A DNA stretch of 22,089 nucleotides. Source: an uncultured Collinsella sp. Its GTDB lineage: Bacteria; Actinomycetota; Coriobacteriia; Coriobacteriales; Coriobacteriaceae. The DNA is taken from contig UQMW01000040.1 in NCBI GenBank assembly GCA_900542275.1, positions 1 to 22,089 of the forward strand, written 5' to 3'. A program made the position numbers and the translations under genes. This document shows, in pieces, positions 14,995 through 21,911 of this stretch (its first letter is position 1; each line of letters begins with the position of its first letter). The notes below the pieces were generated by a model that had not been told where the DNA came from, did no database searches, and saw only the letters and a list, made by a program, of their open reading frames with translations.

Positions 14995-15855
14995 ATGACA
15001 ACTTCGCCTTTGGCAAACCCCACGGCAACAAGGGAGCTGCTGGAGGAGTTTGGCCTTGCGACCAAGCACCGCCTGGGCCAAAACTTCCTGATCGACAACC
15101 ATGTGATCGAACGCATCTGTGAGCTCGCTGAGCTTGCAGGTGACGAGCGCGTACTCGAGGTGGGTCCGGGTTGCGGTACGTTGACACTTGCGTTGCTGCA
15201 GGAGGCGGCGTGCGTCACGTCGATCGAGGCAGATCCCGAGCTCGAGCCGGTGCTCGATGCTCACGCCGCCGACTATGCCAACTTCCGCTTTATCATGGGC
15301 GATGCGCTCAAGGTGACGCCGGAGCAGATTGAGCAGGCTGCGGGCGGTGAGCCGACGGTATTTGTCGCGAACTTGCCCTATAACGTGGCGGCGACGATCA
15401 TTTTGCAATTTTTCCAGACGATGCCGGCGCTCAAGCGCGCCGTCGTCATGGTGCAAAAGGAGGTTGCCGATCGCATTGCCGCAGTGCCGGGCAACAAGAC
15501 CTATGGCGGCTATACGGCAAAGCTCGGCCTGTATGCGCAGGTGACGGGTCGCTTTGAGGTGCCGCCGCGTTGCTTTATGCCGGCGCCGCACGTGGACTCG
15601 GCTGTCGTGCGTATCGACCGTGTTGACGGCGTGGTGCCCGAAGGGCTCGATCGCGAATTTGTGGCCCGCGTGATTGATGCTGCATTTGCCCAGCGTCGCA
15701 AGACCATCCGCAATTCCATGAGCGCCAACGGCTTTGCCAAGGACGTGCTCGATGCCGCCTTTGAGGCTTGCGGTATCGCACCCACCACGCGCGCCGAGAC
15801 GCTCGGCGTCGCCGACTTTGTGTGCCTGGCTCGGGAGCTTTCCCATGACGCTTAA
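14995..15855 (+). CDS. rsmA: 16S rRNA (adenine1518/1519-N6)-dimethyltransferase
   Basis: 286 residues; also called KsgA. It dimethylates two adjacent adenines in helix 45 of 16S rRNA late in 30S assembly, using S-adenosylmethionine. The N-terminal HRLGQNFLID (about 25-34), motif I VLEVGPGCGTLT (53-64), the acidic IEAD (78-80 region), GDAL, and the catalytic NLPY (126-129) are all present, as is the C-terminal AFAQRRKTIRNSM. AAGGAGGC sits properly before ATG 14995. Its last 11 nt overlap the tatD start, so the two are coupled. Confidence 0.97.
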   Translation: MTTSPLANPTATRELLEEFGLATKHRLGQNFLIDNHVIERICELAELAGDERVLEVGPGCGTLTLALLQEAACVTSIEADPELEPVLDAHAADYANFRFIMGDALKVTPEQIEQAAGGEPTVFVANLPYNVAATIILQFFQTMPALKRAVVMVQKEVADRIAAVPGNKTYGGYTAKLGLYAQVTGRFEVPPRCFMPAPHVDSAVVRIDRVDGVVPEGLDREFVARVIDAAFAQRRKTIRNSMSANGFAKDVLDAAFEACGIAPTTRAETLGVADFVCLARELSHDA

Positions 15856-16762
15856 TGCCGAACGCGTGACGTTTACCAAGAAAAAGAAGACGGTTGCTTG
15901 TCCCGTGCCCTTGGCACCGCTTGCCGACACACATGCGCATCTGCTTTCGTTCTGGGGCAAGGATGTGCCCGAGACACTCGTGCGTGCCAAGGCGGCAGGC
16001 ATCGACCTGTTGGTGACGGTCTTCGACCCCATCGCCGACAAGCGCAGCGTGACGGACTATAGCGACTGGCTCGTGCGCGAAATTCTGCCGATGCAGGATA
16101 TCCCGCAGATCAAGTATCTTGCCGGCGTGCATCCGTATGGCGCGCCGGACTATACCGACGACATTCACGCGCAGGTTGTTGCTGCGCTTGATGACCCTTT
16201 GTGTGCCGGTATTGGCGAAATCGGTCTGGACTACCACATGGATTACGACGACGACATCACGCCGGCGCCCCACAGCGTGCAGATTGATTGCATGGCGCGC
16301 CAGCTCGAGCTTGCCGTGTGTCGTAACGTGCCGGTGGAGCTGCATCTGCGTCACGAGGACATGGACCAGGAGCGTACCTCGCACGTGGACGCCTACAACG
16401 TGCTTCGTGAGGTGGGCGTGCCCCAGGCCGGTTGTGTGCTGCACTGTTTTGGCGAGGACCGCGCCACGATGGAGCGCTTTGTGAAGCTGGGCTGCTATAT
16501 CGCCTATGGTGGTGCGGCCACCTTTAAGCGCAACGACGACGTGCGCGAGGCATTTGCGGCGACCCCGCTCGACCGCATTTTGTTCGAGACGGATTGCCCG
16601 TATATGGCTCCGGAGCCCATCCGCGGTCTTGAATGCGAGCCAGCAATGATCTCCATTACGGCAAACGCGCTGGTTAACGACCGTGTCGATCGCACTGGTG
16701 AGGACGCCGAAACAATCGCGCATGCCGCTTGGGAAAATGCCTGCAAACTTTTTCAAAAATAG
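15845..16762 (+). CDS. tatD: TatD family metal-dependent hydrolase/DNase
   Basis: 305 residues from ATG 15845, with GGGAG just upstream inside rsmA. TatD-family metal ligands are visible: DTHAH (His30, His32), GIGEIGLDYH (Glu125), VELHLRH (His167), LHCFGED (His200) and ETDCPYMAPEP (Asp250). The family includes 3'-5' exonucleases and other metal hydrolases of the amidohydrolase superfamily. The N-terminus (about 25 residues, rich in Lys) is longer than usual, and the insert after LDYH (MDYDDDITPAPHS) is a little unusual. The tatD-rsmA neighbourhood is common in bacteria, often in the opposite order. Confidence 0.93.
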   Translation: MTLNAERVTFTKKKKTVACPVPLAPLADTHAHLLSFWGKDVPETLVRAKAAGIDLLVTVFDPIADKRSVTDYSDWLVREILPMQDIPQIKYLAGVHPYGAPDYTDDIHAQVVAALDDPLCAGIGEIGLDYHMDYDDDITPAPHSVQIDCMARQLELAVCRNVPVELHLRHEDMDQERTSHVDAYNVLREVGVPQAGCVLHCFGEDRATMERFVKLGCYIAYGGAATFKRNDDVREAFAATPLDRILFETDCPYMAPEPIRGLECEPAMISITANALVNDRVDRTGEDAETIAHAAWENACKLFQK

Positions 16763-16765
16763 TTC

Positions 16766-16794
16766 TTGCGTTCGCGGTGGCGCTCCGTTATTCT
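16766..16794 (+). promoter_or_regulatory. Promoter of tRNA-Leu
   Basis: TTGCGT (16766-16771) and TATTCT (16789-16794) are 17 nt apart; the -10 ends 11 nt before the tRNA. Confidence 0.65.
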
Positions 16795-16805
16795 AATTCC
16801 TGCAC

Positions 16806-16892
16806 GCGGGCGTGGCGGAATTGGCAGACGCGTACGGTTCAGGTCCGTATGGGGGCAACCCCATGAAGGTTCAAGTCCTTTCGCCCGCACCA
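16806..16892 (+). tRNA. tRNA-Leu (anticodon CAG)
   Basis: 87 nt including encoded CCA. The acceptor stem GCGGGCG/CGCCCGC is perfect. The anticodon arm TACGG/CCGTA has loop TTCAGGT (anticodon CAG), the long variable arm is TGGGGGCAACCCCA, and the T-loop is TTCAAGT. The long variable arm fits class II tRNA-Leu. Confidence 0.96.
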
Positions 16893-16903
16893 TTGATTGA
16901 AAG

Positions 16904-16928
16904 AGCTCCCAGCAATGGGGGCTTTTTT
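16904..16928 (+). terminator. Terminator after tRNA-Leu
   Basis: Stem AGCTCCCA/TGGGGGCT with one wobble pair, GCAA loop and a run of T. Confidence 0.88.
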
Positions 16929-17090
16929 GTTATGTGCCCATCGCAGGGACTTGAACCTGTGAAGGAGCGAGCGTCAAGAAAACGCGGAGCGTTTTTAGCG
17001 AGCTGGCGAGTCCGCCGGCAGGCGGGCGAAGCCGGTGCGGATCCGCGAAGCGGATACGCGGACGTCCTTTCGCCCGCACCATGGATTGAA

Positions 17091-17118
17091 AGAGCTCCCA
17101 GCAATGGGAGCTCTTTTT
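17091..17118 (+). terminator. Second terminator, on the duplicated tRNA-Leu tail
   Basis: A perfect 10-bp stem AGAGCTCCCA/TGGGAGCTCT with GCAA loop and T5. No complete tRNA precedes it. Confidence 0.85.
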
Positions 17119-17181
17119 GTTATGCACGATCTCCTTGGACGGGTATCCTAGTACCAACGTGTGCCTATCAGAGGAGAGACC

Positions 17182-18120
17182 ATGCTGTTTTCCGGTATCA
17201 TCGCCGCCCTTACCAGCCTTTTGATTCCCATCATCATCCTGTTGCTGCTGCTCCCCAACGCCTGTTATGTCGTTGAACAGCAGCACGCCGTAATCATCGA
17301 GCGCTTGGGTAAGTTCAACCGTATCGTCAACGCGGGCTTCCACGTGAAGGTGCCCGTGATCGACCGCAAGGCCGCCACGGTGAGCCTGCGCACCATGAAA
17401 AACGGTTTTGGCATCGACGTTAAGACCCAGGACAACGTGACCATCGGTCTTGAGGTCTCCGCTCAGTACCACGTGAGCTACGACATGGGCGCCGGCCCGG
17501 CAGATTCGGGCATCTACAAGAGCTACTACATGCTGCAGGAGCCCGTCGACCAGATGCGCGACTTCATCACCGACGCCCTGCGCTCCTCCATCCCCGTCTA
17601 CACACTCGATGAGGTCTTTGCCAAGAAGGATGACATCGCCAAGGATGTCAACGCTACCGTTTCCGAGCAGATGGCCGCCTACGGCTTCACCCTCGTGTCG
17701 ACGCTCATCACCAAAATCGCACTGCCGACCGAGGTTGAGAACTCCATGAACGACATCAACGCTGCCCAGCGCAAGCGCGCTGCCGCGCAGGAGCTCGCCG
17801 AGGCCGACCGCATCAAGCGCGTCACCGAGGCGACCGCCGAGGCCGAGGCTATGGAAAAGGCGGGCGAGGGCATCGCCAACCAGCGCAAGGCCATCGCGCT
17901 GGGTATCAAAGATTCGCTCGAGATCATCCAGGAGACGGGTGTCGGCAATGACGAGGCCAACCAACTGTTCATGTTTACGCAGTGGTCCGAGATGATGACG
18001 GAGTTCGCTCGCACGGGTAAAACCTCGACGGTCGTGCTGCCGAGCGACTTTTCGCAGTCGGCCTCGATGTTCGAGCAGATGCTGGCCGCCGGCAAAGTTC
18101 AAAACGATTCGAAGGAGTAG
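17182..18120 (+). CDS. SPFH/band-7 (stomatin-like) membrane protein
   Basis: 312 residues. An N-terminal hydrophobic segment (about 4-25, rich in Ile and Leu) anchors it. The SPFH domain follows (VVEQQHAVIIERLGKFNRI, GFHVKVPVIDRKA), then a helical Ala/Glu-rich coiled-coil region (about 195-235) with AAQRKRAAAQELAEADRIK, as in QmcA/stomatin proteins. Such proteins form oligomeric membrane scaffolds linked to protease control and membrane organisation; a precise role cannot be given. GAGGAG precedes ATG 17182. The gene lies directly after the second tRNA-tail terminator. A TATCCT at 17144-17149 is the only weak -10 candidate. Confidence 0.92.
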   Translation: MLFSGIIAALTSLLIPIIILLLLLPNACYVVEQQHAVIIERLGKFNRIVNAGFHVKVPVIDRKAATVSLRTMKNGFGIDVKTQDNVTIGLEVSAQYHVSYDMGAGPADSGIYKSYYMLQEPVDQMRDFITDALRSSIPVYTLDEVFAKKDDIAKDVNATVSEQMAAYGFTLVSTLITKIALPTEVENSMNDINAAQRKRAAAQELAEADRIKRVTEATAEAEAMEKAGEGIANQRKAIALGIKDSLEIIQETGVGNDEANQLFMFTQWSEMMTEFARTGKTSTVVLPSDFSQSASMFEQMLAAGKVQNDSKE

Positions 18121-18126
18121 ACGCGC

Positions 18127-18597
18127 GTGAAATACACCGTCGTTTGCGTCGGTAAGCTCAAGGAGCGCTTTTGGAAGGACGCGTGCGCTGAGTACACCAA
18201 GCGCCTAGGTGCCTATGCCAAGGTGGATATCCGCGAGGTGGCCGATATCGACCCGGCTAAGGCGGGCGGCGTGGATGCCGCGCGCGACAAGGAGGGGGCG
18301 GCGATTCTTGCCGCCTTGCCATCTCGAGCGCATGTGATCCTGCTGGCTATCGAGGGCAAGGAGCGCTCGAGCGAGGAGTTTTCGGCGAGGCTCGACGATC
18401 TTATGCTGCGAGGCGGCAGCGACATTGCCTTTGTAATCGGCGGTTCGGACGGCGTGAGCGATGACGTGCGCGCACGAGCCGACGAGATGCTCAGCTTTGG
18501 ACGCATTACCTTGCCGCATAACCTGGCGCGTGTGGTGCTGCTAGAGCAGATTTACCGTGCCTGTAAGATCAGTCGTGGCGAGCCGTATCACAAATAG
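18127..18597 (+). CDS. rlmH: 23S rRNA (pseudouridine1915-N3)-methyltransferase
   Basis: 156 residues, exact family size. RlmH is a SPOUT methyltransferase that modifies pseudouridine 1915 in helix 69 of 23S rRNA on the assembled ribosome. The knot features are present: ILLAIEGKERSSEEFS, FVIGGSDGVSDDV, and the C-terminal LPHNLARVVLLEQIYRACKI followed by GEPYHK. The start is GTG 18127, with AAGGAG at 18111-18116 inside the end of the SPFH gene, so the two are likely cotranscribed. Confidence 0.97.
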   Translation: MKYTVVCVGKLKERFWKDACAEYTKRLGAYAKVDIREVADIDPAKAGGVDAARDKEGAAILAALPSRAHVILLAIEGKERSSEEFSARLDDLMLRGGSDIAFVIGGSDGVSDDVRARADEMLSFGRITLPHNLARVVLLEQIYRACKISRGEPYHK

Positions 18598-18670
18598 GTC
18601 GGCAATACGAAACAATGGCGTGGGACAATACCTTTCGTTTTGAGGAATGTGTCTGAAAGGACTATGCGAT

Positions 18671-19441
18671 ATGAAGATTGGATTTGTCGGTTTTGGCAAT
18701 ATGGCGAGCGCTATGGCCGATGGCTGGATCGCTGCCGGTGTAGCTGCGAGCGACATGTGCGCCTGCGCGGGTCGCTACGACGCACTGGTTGAGCGCTGCG
18801 AGGCGCGCGGCATGGTCGCCTGCCACGATGCCGCCGAGGTTGTCGCCGCATCCGATATCGTGGTCGCTGCGGTCAAACCGTACATGATCGAGAAGGTATT
18901 CGCCCCGCTCAAGGATGCTTTTGCCAAAAAGGTCGTTCTGTCGGTTGCCTGGACCTGGGACAGTGCCAAGTGGGAGCAGGTCCTGCCGGGCGTCGCGCAT
19001 ATCTCGACGGTGCCCAACACGCCGGTTTCGGTGGGCGAGGGCGTCATCGCCTGCGAGAAGGCTTCGACGCTTAACGACGAGCAGCGTGCTGTGGTGCTCG
19101 ACCTGCTCGGTAAGCTTGGCGCTGTCGTCGAGCTCGACACAAGCCTGCTGTTTGTGGGCGGCACGGTGGGTGGTTGCGCTCCGGCGTTTGTCGCCATGGC
19201 AATCGAGGCCCTGGGCGATGCGGCGGTCAAGCACGGTATCCCGCGTGCGGATGCTTATCGCATTGTGAGCCAGATGGTGCTGGGTACGGCAAAACTGCAG
19301 CTTGCAACTGGCCAGCATCCTGCGGCGATGAAGGATGCCGTATGCTCGCCCGGTGGTGCCACCATCAAGGGCGTCGTTGCGCTCGAGGACGCCGGCATGC
19401 GCAGCGCCCTGGTCAAGGCAATCGACGCAACCCTCCAGTAA
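18671..19441 (+). CDS. proC: Pyrroline-5-carboxylate reductase
   Basis: 256 residues. It catalyses the last step of proline synthesis, the NAD(P)H reduction of pyrroline-5-carboxylate. The N-terminal Rossmann motif GFVGFGNMASAM, the segment VVAAVKPYMIEKVF, MPNTP-type motif VPNTPVSVGEGV, and the family signature SPGGATIKGVVALEDAGMR are all present. ATG 18671 has AAAGGAC at 18656-18662; ATG 18647 is in frame but would add residues unlike the family. The TAA stop is made of the first bases of the palindromic repeat element that follows. Confidence 0.95.
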   Translation: MKIGFVGFGNMASAMADGWIAAGVAASDMCACAGRYDALVERCEARGMVACHDAAEVVAASDIVVAAVKPYMIEKVFAPLKDAFAKKVVLSVAWTWDSAKWEQVLPGVAHISTVPNTPVSVGEGVIACEKASTLNDEQRAVVLDLLGKLGAVVELDTSLLFVGGTVGGCAPAFVAMAIEALGDAAVKHGIPRADAYRIVSQMVLGTAKLQLATGQHPAAMKDAVCSPGGATIKGVVALEDAGMRSALVKAIDATLQ

Positions 19442-19602
19442 AACCGACCAAAAACGGGACAGGTTTATGTTGGCAGGTTTTTCCTGCGGTTTTGTCCTTT
19501 TAGCGAAAAGTGCCCCGCAACTGGCTCAATTCCAGTTGCGGGGCACTTGCGTTTGCCCAGATAAAACCGACCAAAATAAACCTGTCCCTTTTTGGCAGGT
19601 TA
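19439..19602. repeat. Palindromic REP/MITE-like element between proC and a convergent small gene
   Basis: The 164-nt segment is built of nested repeats. TAAAACCGACCAAAA occurs directly at 19439-19453 and 19562-19576. GGGACAGGTTTAT (19456-19468) is inverted as ATAAACCTGTCCC (19576-19588). TTGGCAGGTT is direct at 19470-19479 and 19592-19601. The centre is a perfect 17-bp hairpin, AAGTGCCCCGCAACTGG (19508-19524) with its complement at 19532-19548 and a 7-nt loop; GCAGG/CCTGC (19473-19487) forms a minor one. It can also serve as a bidirectional terminator. No transposase is encoded. Confidence 0.85.
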
Positions 19603-19773
19603 GTCCCAGAAGCTGTCTTCTTCGTCCTCGGACTTGGGGCCGCGGTCGACATACATCTTATGGGTGCGCTTCTCCATTACAAAGGCAATAATCGCAAACA
19701 GCAGAATGCCGCCGGCGAAAAGGATGGCAAAACCGGTGCGGGTGCCAAACAAAAAGGAAAAAACTGCGTCCAT
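19600..19773 (-). CDS. 57-residue single-span membrane protein
   Basis: The minus strand encodes 57 residues from ATG (19773) to TAA (19600-19602). It has a short N-terminus with Phe-rich stretch, one membrane helix (about residues 13-33, with GFAILFAGGILLFAIIAFV), a basic stop-transfer MEKRTHK, and an acidic tail ending in EDEEDSFWD. An AGAAGG ribosome-binding site is 6 nt upstream and a TATACT-type -10 lies at 19818-19823 on this strand. No family is recognised. The TM, positive-inside and acidic-tail pattern is that of a genuine small membrane protein. It is the only minus-strand gene I support; its stop sits in the last bases of the palindromic element. Confidence 0.72.
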   Translation of the reverse strand: MDAVFSFLFGTRTGFAILFAGGILLFAIIAFVMEKRTHKMYVDRGPKSEDEEDSFWD

Positions 19774-19797
19774 TGGGTGCCTTCTTGCGTAGTTGAG

Positions 19798-19854
19798 TTG
19801 GGTCGTAAACGCTCATAAGTATATACTTGCCCATACATGTACAAGGTTGCAACC
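19798..19854. promoter_or_regulatory. Divergent promoter region with three palindromes (small membrane gene / serS)
   Basis: AAGTATATACTT (19817-19828) is a perfect 12-bp palindrome giving TATACT on both strands. On the + strand TTGGGT (19798-19803) lies 18 nt upstream of it, toward serS. On the - strand TTGTAC (19839-19844) is 15 nt away, toward the small gene. Further palindromes TACATGTA (19834-19841) and GGTTGCAACC (19845-19854) follow. They may be regulator sites; no T-box leader is seen. Confidence 0.5.
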
Positions 19855-19884
19855 TAAATGGAATGTATATCGCCGGAGGATCTA

Positions 19885-21168
19885 ATGCTTGATATCAAGT
19901 TTGTTCGCGAGAACCCCGATGCCATCGATGTCGCCATGGCTAACCGCCAGACGTCTTGGGATCGCGAGAAGTTCTTTGAGCTCGACGACGAGCGTCGTGC
20001 CGTCATCACCGAGGTCGAGGAACTTCAAGCCACGCGCAATGCCGAGTCCAAGAAGATCGGCGCCCTGATGAAGGAGGGCAAGAAGGACGAGGCTGAGGCC
20101 GCCAAAGAGGCCGTGCGCGCCGTCAACGAGAAAATTGACGGTCTGGCCGAGCGCCGCACCGCCCTCGAGCAGGAGCAGTACGACTTCATGGCTCACCTGC
20201 CCAACATTCCTTGCGAGGCCACGCCGTACGGCAAGGACGAGGACGAGAACATCGAACGCCGTCGTTGGGGCACCCCGCGCGAGTTCGACTTCGACTTTAA
20301 GCCGCACTGGGATCTGGGCACCGACCTCGATATCCTTGACTTCGAGCGCGGCAACAAGCTCTCCGGCAGCCGCTTCACCGTTCTCGGTGGCGCCGGCGCC
20401 CGTCTTGAGCGCGCCCTCATCAACTTCTTCCTCGATACGCACACCAGCCGTGGTTTTAAGGAGTGGTGGCCGCCCATCGTCGTCAAGCGTCAGACCATGT
20501 TCGGCACGGGCCAGCTGCCCAAGTTCGAGGACGACGCCTATCACGTCTCGGGCGACAACTTCCTGATCCCCACCGCCGAGGTCGTGCTCACCAACCTGCA
20601 CGCCGGTGAGGTCCTCGACGCCGATACCCTGCCGCGCCGCTACACCGCCTTCACCCCCTGCTTCCGCGAGGAGGCCGGCTCCGCTGGTCGCGATACCCGC
20701 GGCATCATTCGCCAGCACGAGTTCGACAAGGTCGAGATGGTCAAGTTTGCCAAGCCGGAGGAGTCCGACAAGGAGCTCGAGAGCATGACCGCCGAGGCCG
20801 AGTTCCTGCTGCAGCAGCTGGGTCTTCCGTATCGCGTGATTAGCCTGTGCACCGGCGACCTGGGCTTCTCTGCCCGTCAGACCTACGACGTCGAGGTCTG
20901 GCTGCCGAGCTACAACGCCTACAAGGAGATCAGCTCCTGCTCCAACTGCGGTGACTTCCAGGCCCGTCGCGCCAACATCAAGTATCGCGACCCCGAGAAC
21001 TTCAAGGGTTCGCGCTATCTGCACACCCTCAACGGTTCCGGTCTGCCGGCTGGCCGTACCATGGCAGCCATTCTGGAGAACTACCAGAACGCTGACGGCA
21101 CCATCACGATCCCCGAGGTTCTTCGTCCCTACATGGGCGGCCTCGAGAAGATCGAGCCGGTCGCGTAA
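19885..21168 (+). CDS. serS: Seryl-tRNA synthetase
   Basis: 427 residues. This class II synthetase charges tRNA-Ser in the cytoplasm. It starts with MLDIKFVRENPD, then a long coiled-coil tRNA-binding arm at about 30-105, then the catalytic domain. Motif 2 is FTPCFREEAGSAGRDTRG and motif 3 is NGSGLPAGRTMAAILENYQ; IPTAEVVLTNLH and YKEISSCSNCGDFQARR are also typical. ATG 19885 has GGAGGA at 19875-19880; the in-frame upstream ATG at 19858 is not needed. Expression probably comes from the promoter at 19798-19827. Confidence 0.97.
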   Translation: MLDIKFVRENPDAIDVAMANRQTSWDREKFFELDDERRAVITEVEELQATRNAESKKIGALMKEGKKDEAEAAKEAVRAVNEKIDGLAERRTALEQEQYDFMAHLPNIPCEATPYGKDEDENIERRRWGTPREFDFDFKPHWDLGTDLDILDFERGNKLSGSRFTVLGGAGARLERALINFFLDTHTSRGFKEWWPPIVVKRQTMFGTGQLPKFEDDAYHVSGDNFLIPTAEVVLTNLHAGEVLDADTLPRRYTAFTPCFREEAGSAGRDTRGIIRQHEFDKVEMVKFAKPEESDKELESMTAEAEFLLQQLGLPYRVISLCTGDLGFSARQTYDVEVWLPSYNAYKEISSCSNCGDFQARRANIKYRDPENFKGSRYLHTLNGSGLPAGRTMAAILENYQNADGTITIPEVLRPYMGGLEKIEPVA

Positions 21169-21191
21169 CTTGGCTGCATAGGCGATTTGCT

Positions 21192-21220
21192 AGGGCACTC
21201 CTTTTTGGGGTGCCCTTTTT
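21192..21220 (+). terminator. Terminator after serS
   Basis: GGGCACTCC/GGGGTGCCC stem with one wobble pair, T5 loop and T5 tail. Confidence 0.92.
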
Positions 21221-21267
21221 GTGTGCGGCCATACCATGCTGTGCGGACAGCTCAATAGAAAACACAC

Positions 21268-21306
21268 GAACAACTGTTCTGTATACAGCCATCTACCTGC
21301 TATGCT
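21268..21306 (+). promoter_or_regulatory. LexA-box-like site and promoter before the 125-residue gene
   Basis: GAAC-AACT-GTTC at 21268-21279 matches the Gram-positive SOS box pattern (GAAC-N4-GTTC). It touches the palindrome CTGTATACAG (21279-21288). TTCTGT (21277-21282) and TATGCT (21301-21306) could form a promoter with 18-nt spacing, so a bound LexA would cover the -35. Confidence 0.5.
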
Positions 21307-21339
21307 TTTGCTAAATAAGAGCGAGAGAAAGGGGACGCG

Positions 21340-21717
21340 ATGGAGCTGTTTGATGAGCGGGTGGTTTTGTTTGAGAGCGACGTGGGCGGGGAGTACCTGC
21401 TTGTGACGTGTGAGCCGTCTGGCATGGGTGGCCTGGTGGTTCGACAGACGAGCGAGGGTCCGTTGACCCAATGGGGCTACGAGGAGTCGCCGCATGTGGT
21501 TGAGACGTTTGTGGCGCACGAGGGGCTTGTGGCCCTGGAGCATTTCTATGGGGTCCGGACATCTAACCAGGTTGCTCGCATGTTGAGTATCTCGTTTGCC
21601 GATTATGATTGTGCCCAGCGGGTGAGATCGCTCCTGAGGGAACTTGATGCTAAGTTTGACGTGATCGAAAAGCCAATCGATCGTACGGGGAACGACGGTA
21701 TATGCGGAGCAGCATGA
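21340..21717 (+). CDS. Hypothetical 125-residue protein, possibly SOS-regulated
   Basis: Not recognised. It is an acidic soluble protein without signal peptide or membrane segment. The N-terminal half looks beta-rich (VVLFESDVGGEYLLVTCEP, GGLVVRQTSEG); the C-terminal half looks helical (SFADYDCAQRVRSLLRELDAKF). AAAGGGGA lies 8-10 nt before ATG 21340. It is a single gene between the serS terminator and tRNA-Arg. The upstream LexA-box-like dyad suggests induction by DNA damage; this is inference and gives no function. Three Cys (C29, C92, C122) are scattered. No terminator is seen before the tRNA promoter. Confidence 0.75.
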   Translation: MELFDERVVLFESDVGGEYLLVTCEPSGMGGLVVRQTSEGPLTQWGYEESPHVVETFVAHEGLVALEHFYGVRTSNQVARMLSISFADYDCAQRVRSLLRELDAKFDVIEKPIDRTGNDGICGAA

Positions 21718-21753
21718 CAAAACTGCGTTCCAAAAAAAAGTTTGAGATTGTGC

Positions 21754-21785
21754 TTGACTCCAATAAGCTAAAGTGGTTTTATATG
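21754..21785 (+). promoter_or_regulatory. Promoter of the first tRNA-Arg
   Basis: TTGACT (21754-21759) is followed 17-20 nt later by the AT-rich TTTTATATG (21777-21785), from which the exact -10 hexamer cannot be fixed. Confidence 0.6.
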
Positions 21786-21794
21786 TTTTGCGCT

Positions 21795-21871
21795 GCGGCG
21801 TTACCTCAGCTGGATAGAGGGTCTGACTACGAATCAGAACGTCATAGGTTCGAATCCTATACGCCGCACCA
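21795..21871 (+). tRNA. tRNA-Arg (anticodon ACG), copy 1
   Basis: 77 nt with encoded CCA. Acceptor GCGGCGT/ACGCCGC is perfect, anticodon loop CTACGAA within stem TCTGA/TCAGA (anticodon ACG), and T-arm ATAGG-TTCGAAT-CCTAT. Confidence 0.96.
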
Positions 21872-21883
21872 ATTGAAATTGAA

Positions 21884-21911
21884 AGCCTCCGGCAACGGGG
21901 GCTTTTCTTTT
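21884..21911 (+). terminator. Terminator after tRNA-Arg copy 1
   Basis: AGCCTCCG/CGGGGGCT stem with one wobble pair, GCAA loop, then TTTCTTTT. Confidence 0.85.

Larger units (their letters stand above)
16875..17124. repeat. Imperfect direct repeat of the tRNA-Leu tail around a hairpin-rich segment
   Basis: The last 18 nt of tRNA-Leu plus its terminator (16875-16934) recur at 17064-17124 with three differences (T to G, G to A, one inserted C), at a period of 189 nt. Between the copies, 16935-17063 carries an inverted copy of the tRNA T-arm core (16947-16958) and three hairpins: AAAACGC-GGA-GCGTTTT (16979-16995), CCGCC-GGCA-GGCGG (17012-17025) and ATCCGC-GAA-GCGGAT (17041-17055). No protein gene is convincing here. 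The layout resembles a scar of tRNA-end integration or a local duplication. Confidence 0.8.

Noticed and set aside
16935..17063. CRISPR-like array
   Set aside because: The hairpins differ in sequence and spacing and there are no repeated units with unique spacers; no CRISPR array or cas gene is seen anywhere in the window.
16812..17276. 154-codon frame through tRNA-Leu and the repeat
   Set aside because: It starts inside the tRNA and passes through two terminators; the duplicated peptide pieces simply reflect the DNA repeat.
16930..18102. 390-codon open frame on the minus strand opposite the SPFH gene
   Set aside because: It runs through the tRNA-tail repeat and antisense to a conserved gene; no independent support.
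19335..19818. Two + strand frames (118 and 102 codons) crossing the palindromic element
   Set aside because: They read through direct and inverted repeats and opposite the 57-residue gene; no ribosome-binding site.
19774..19884. T-box riboswitch upstream of serS
   Set aside because: No T-box sequence, specifier stem or leader terminator was found; only short palindromes are present.
19882..21024. 380-codon open frame on the minus strand opposite serS
   Set aside because: It mirrors serS codons; the sequence is low-complexity Leu/Gly/Val-rich.
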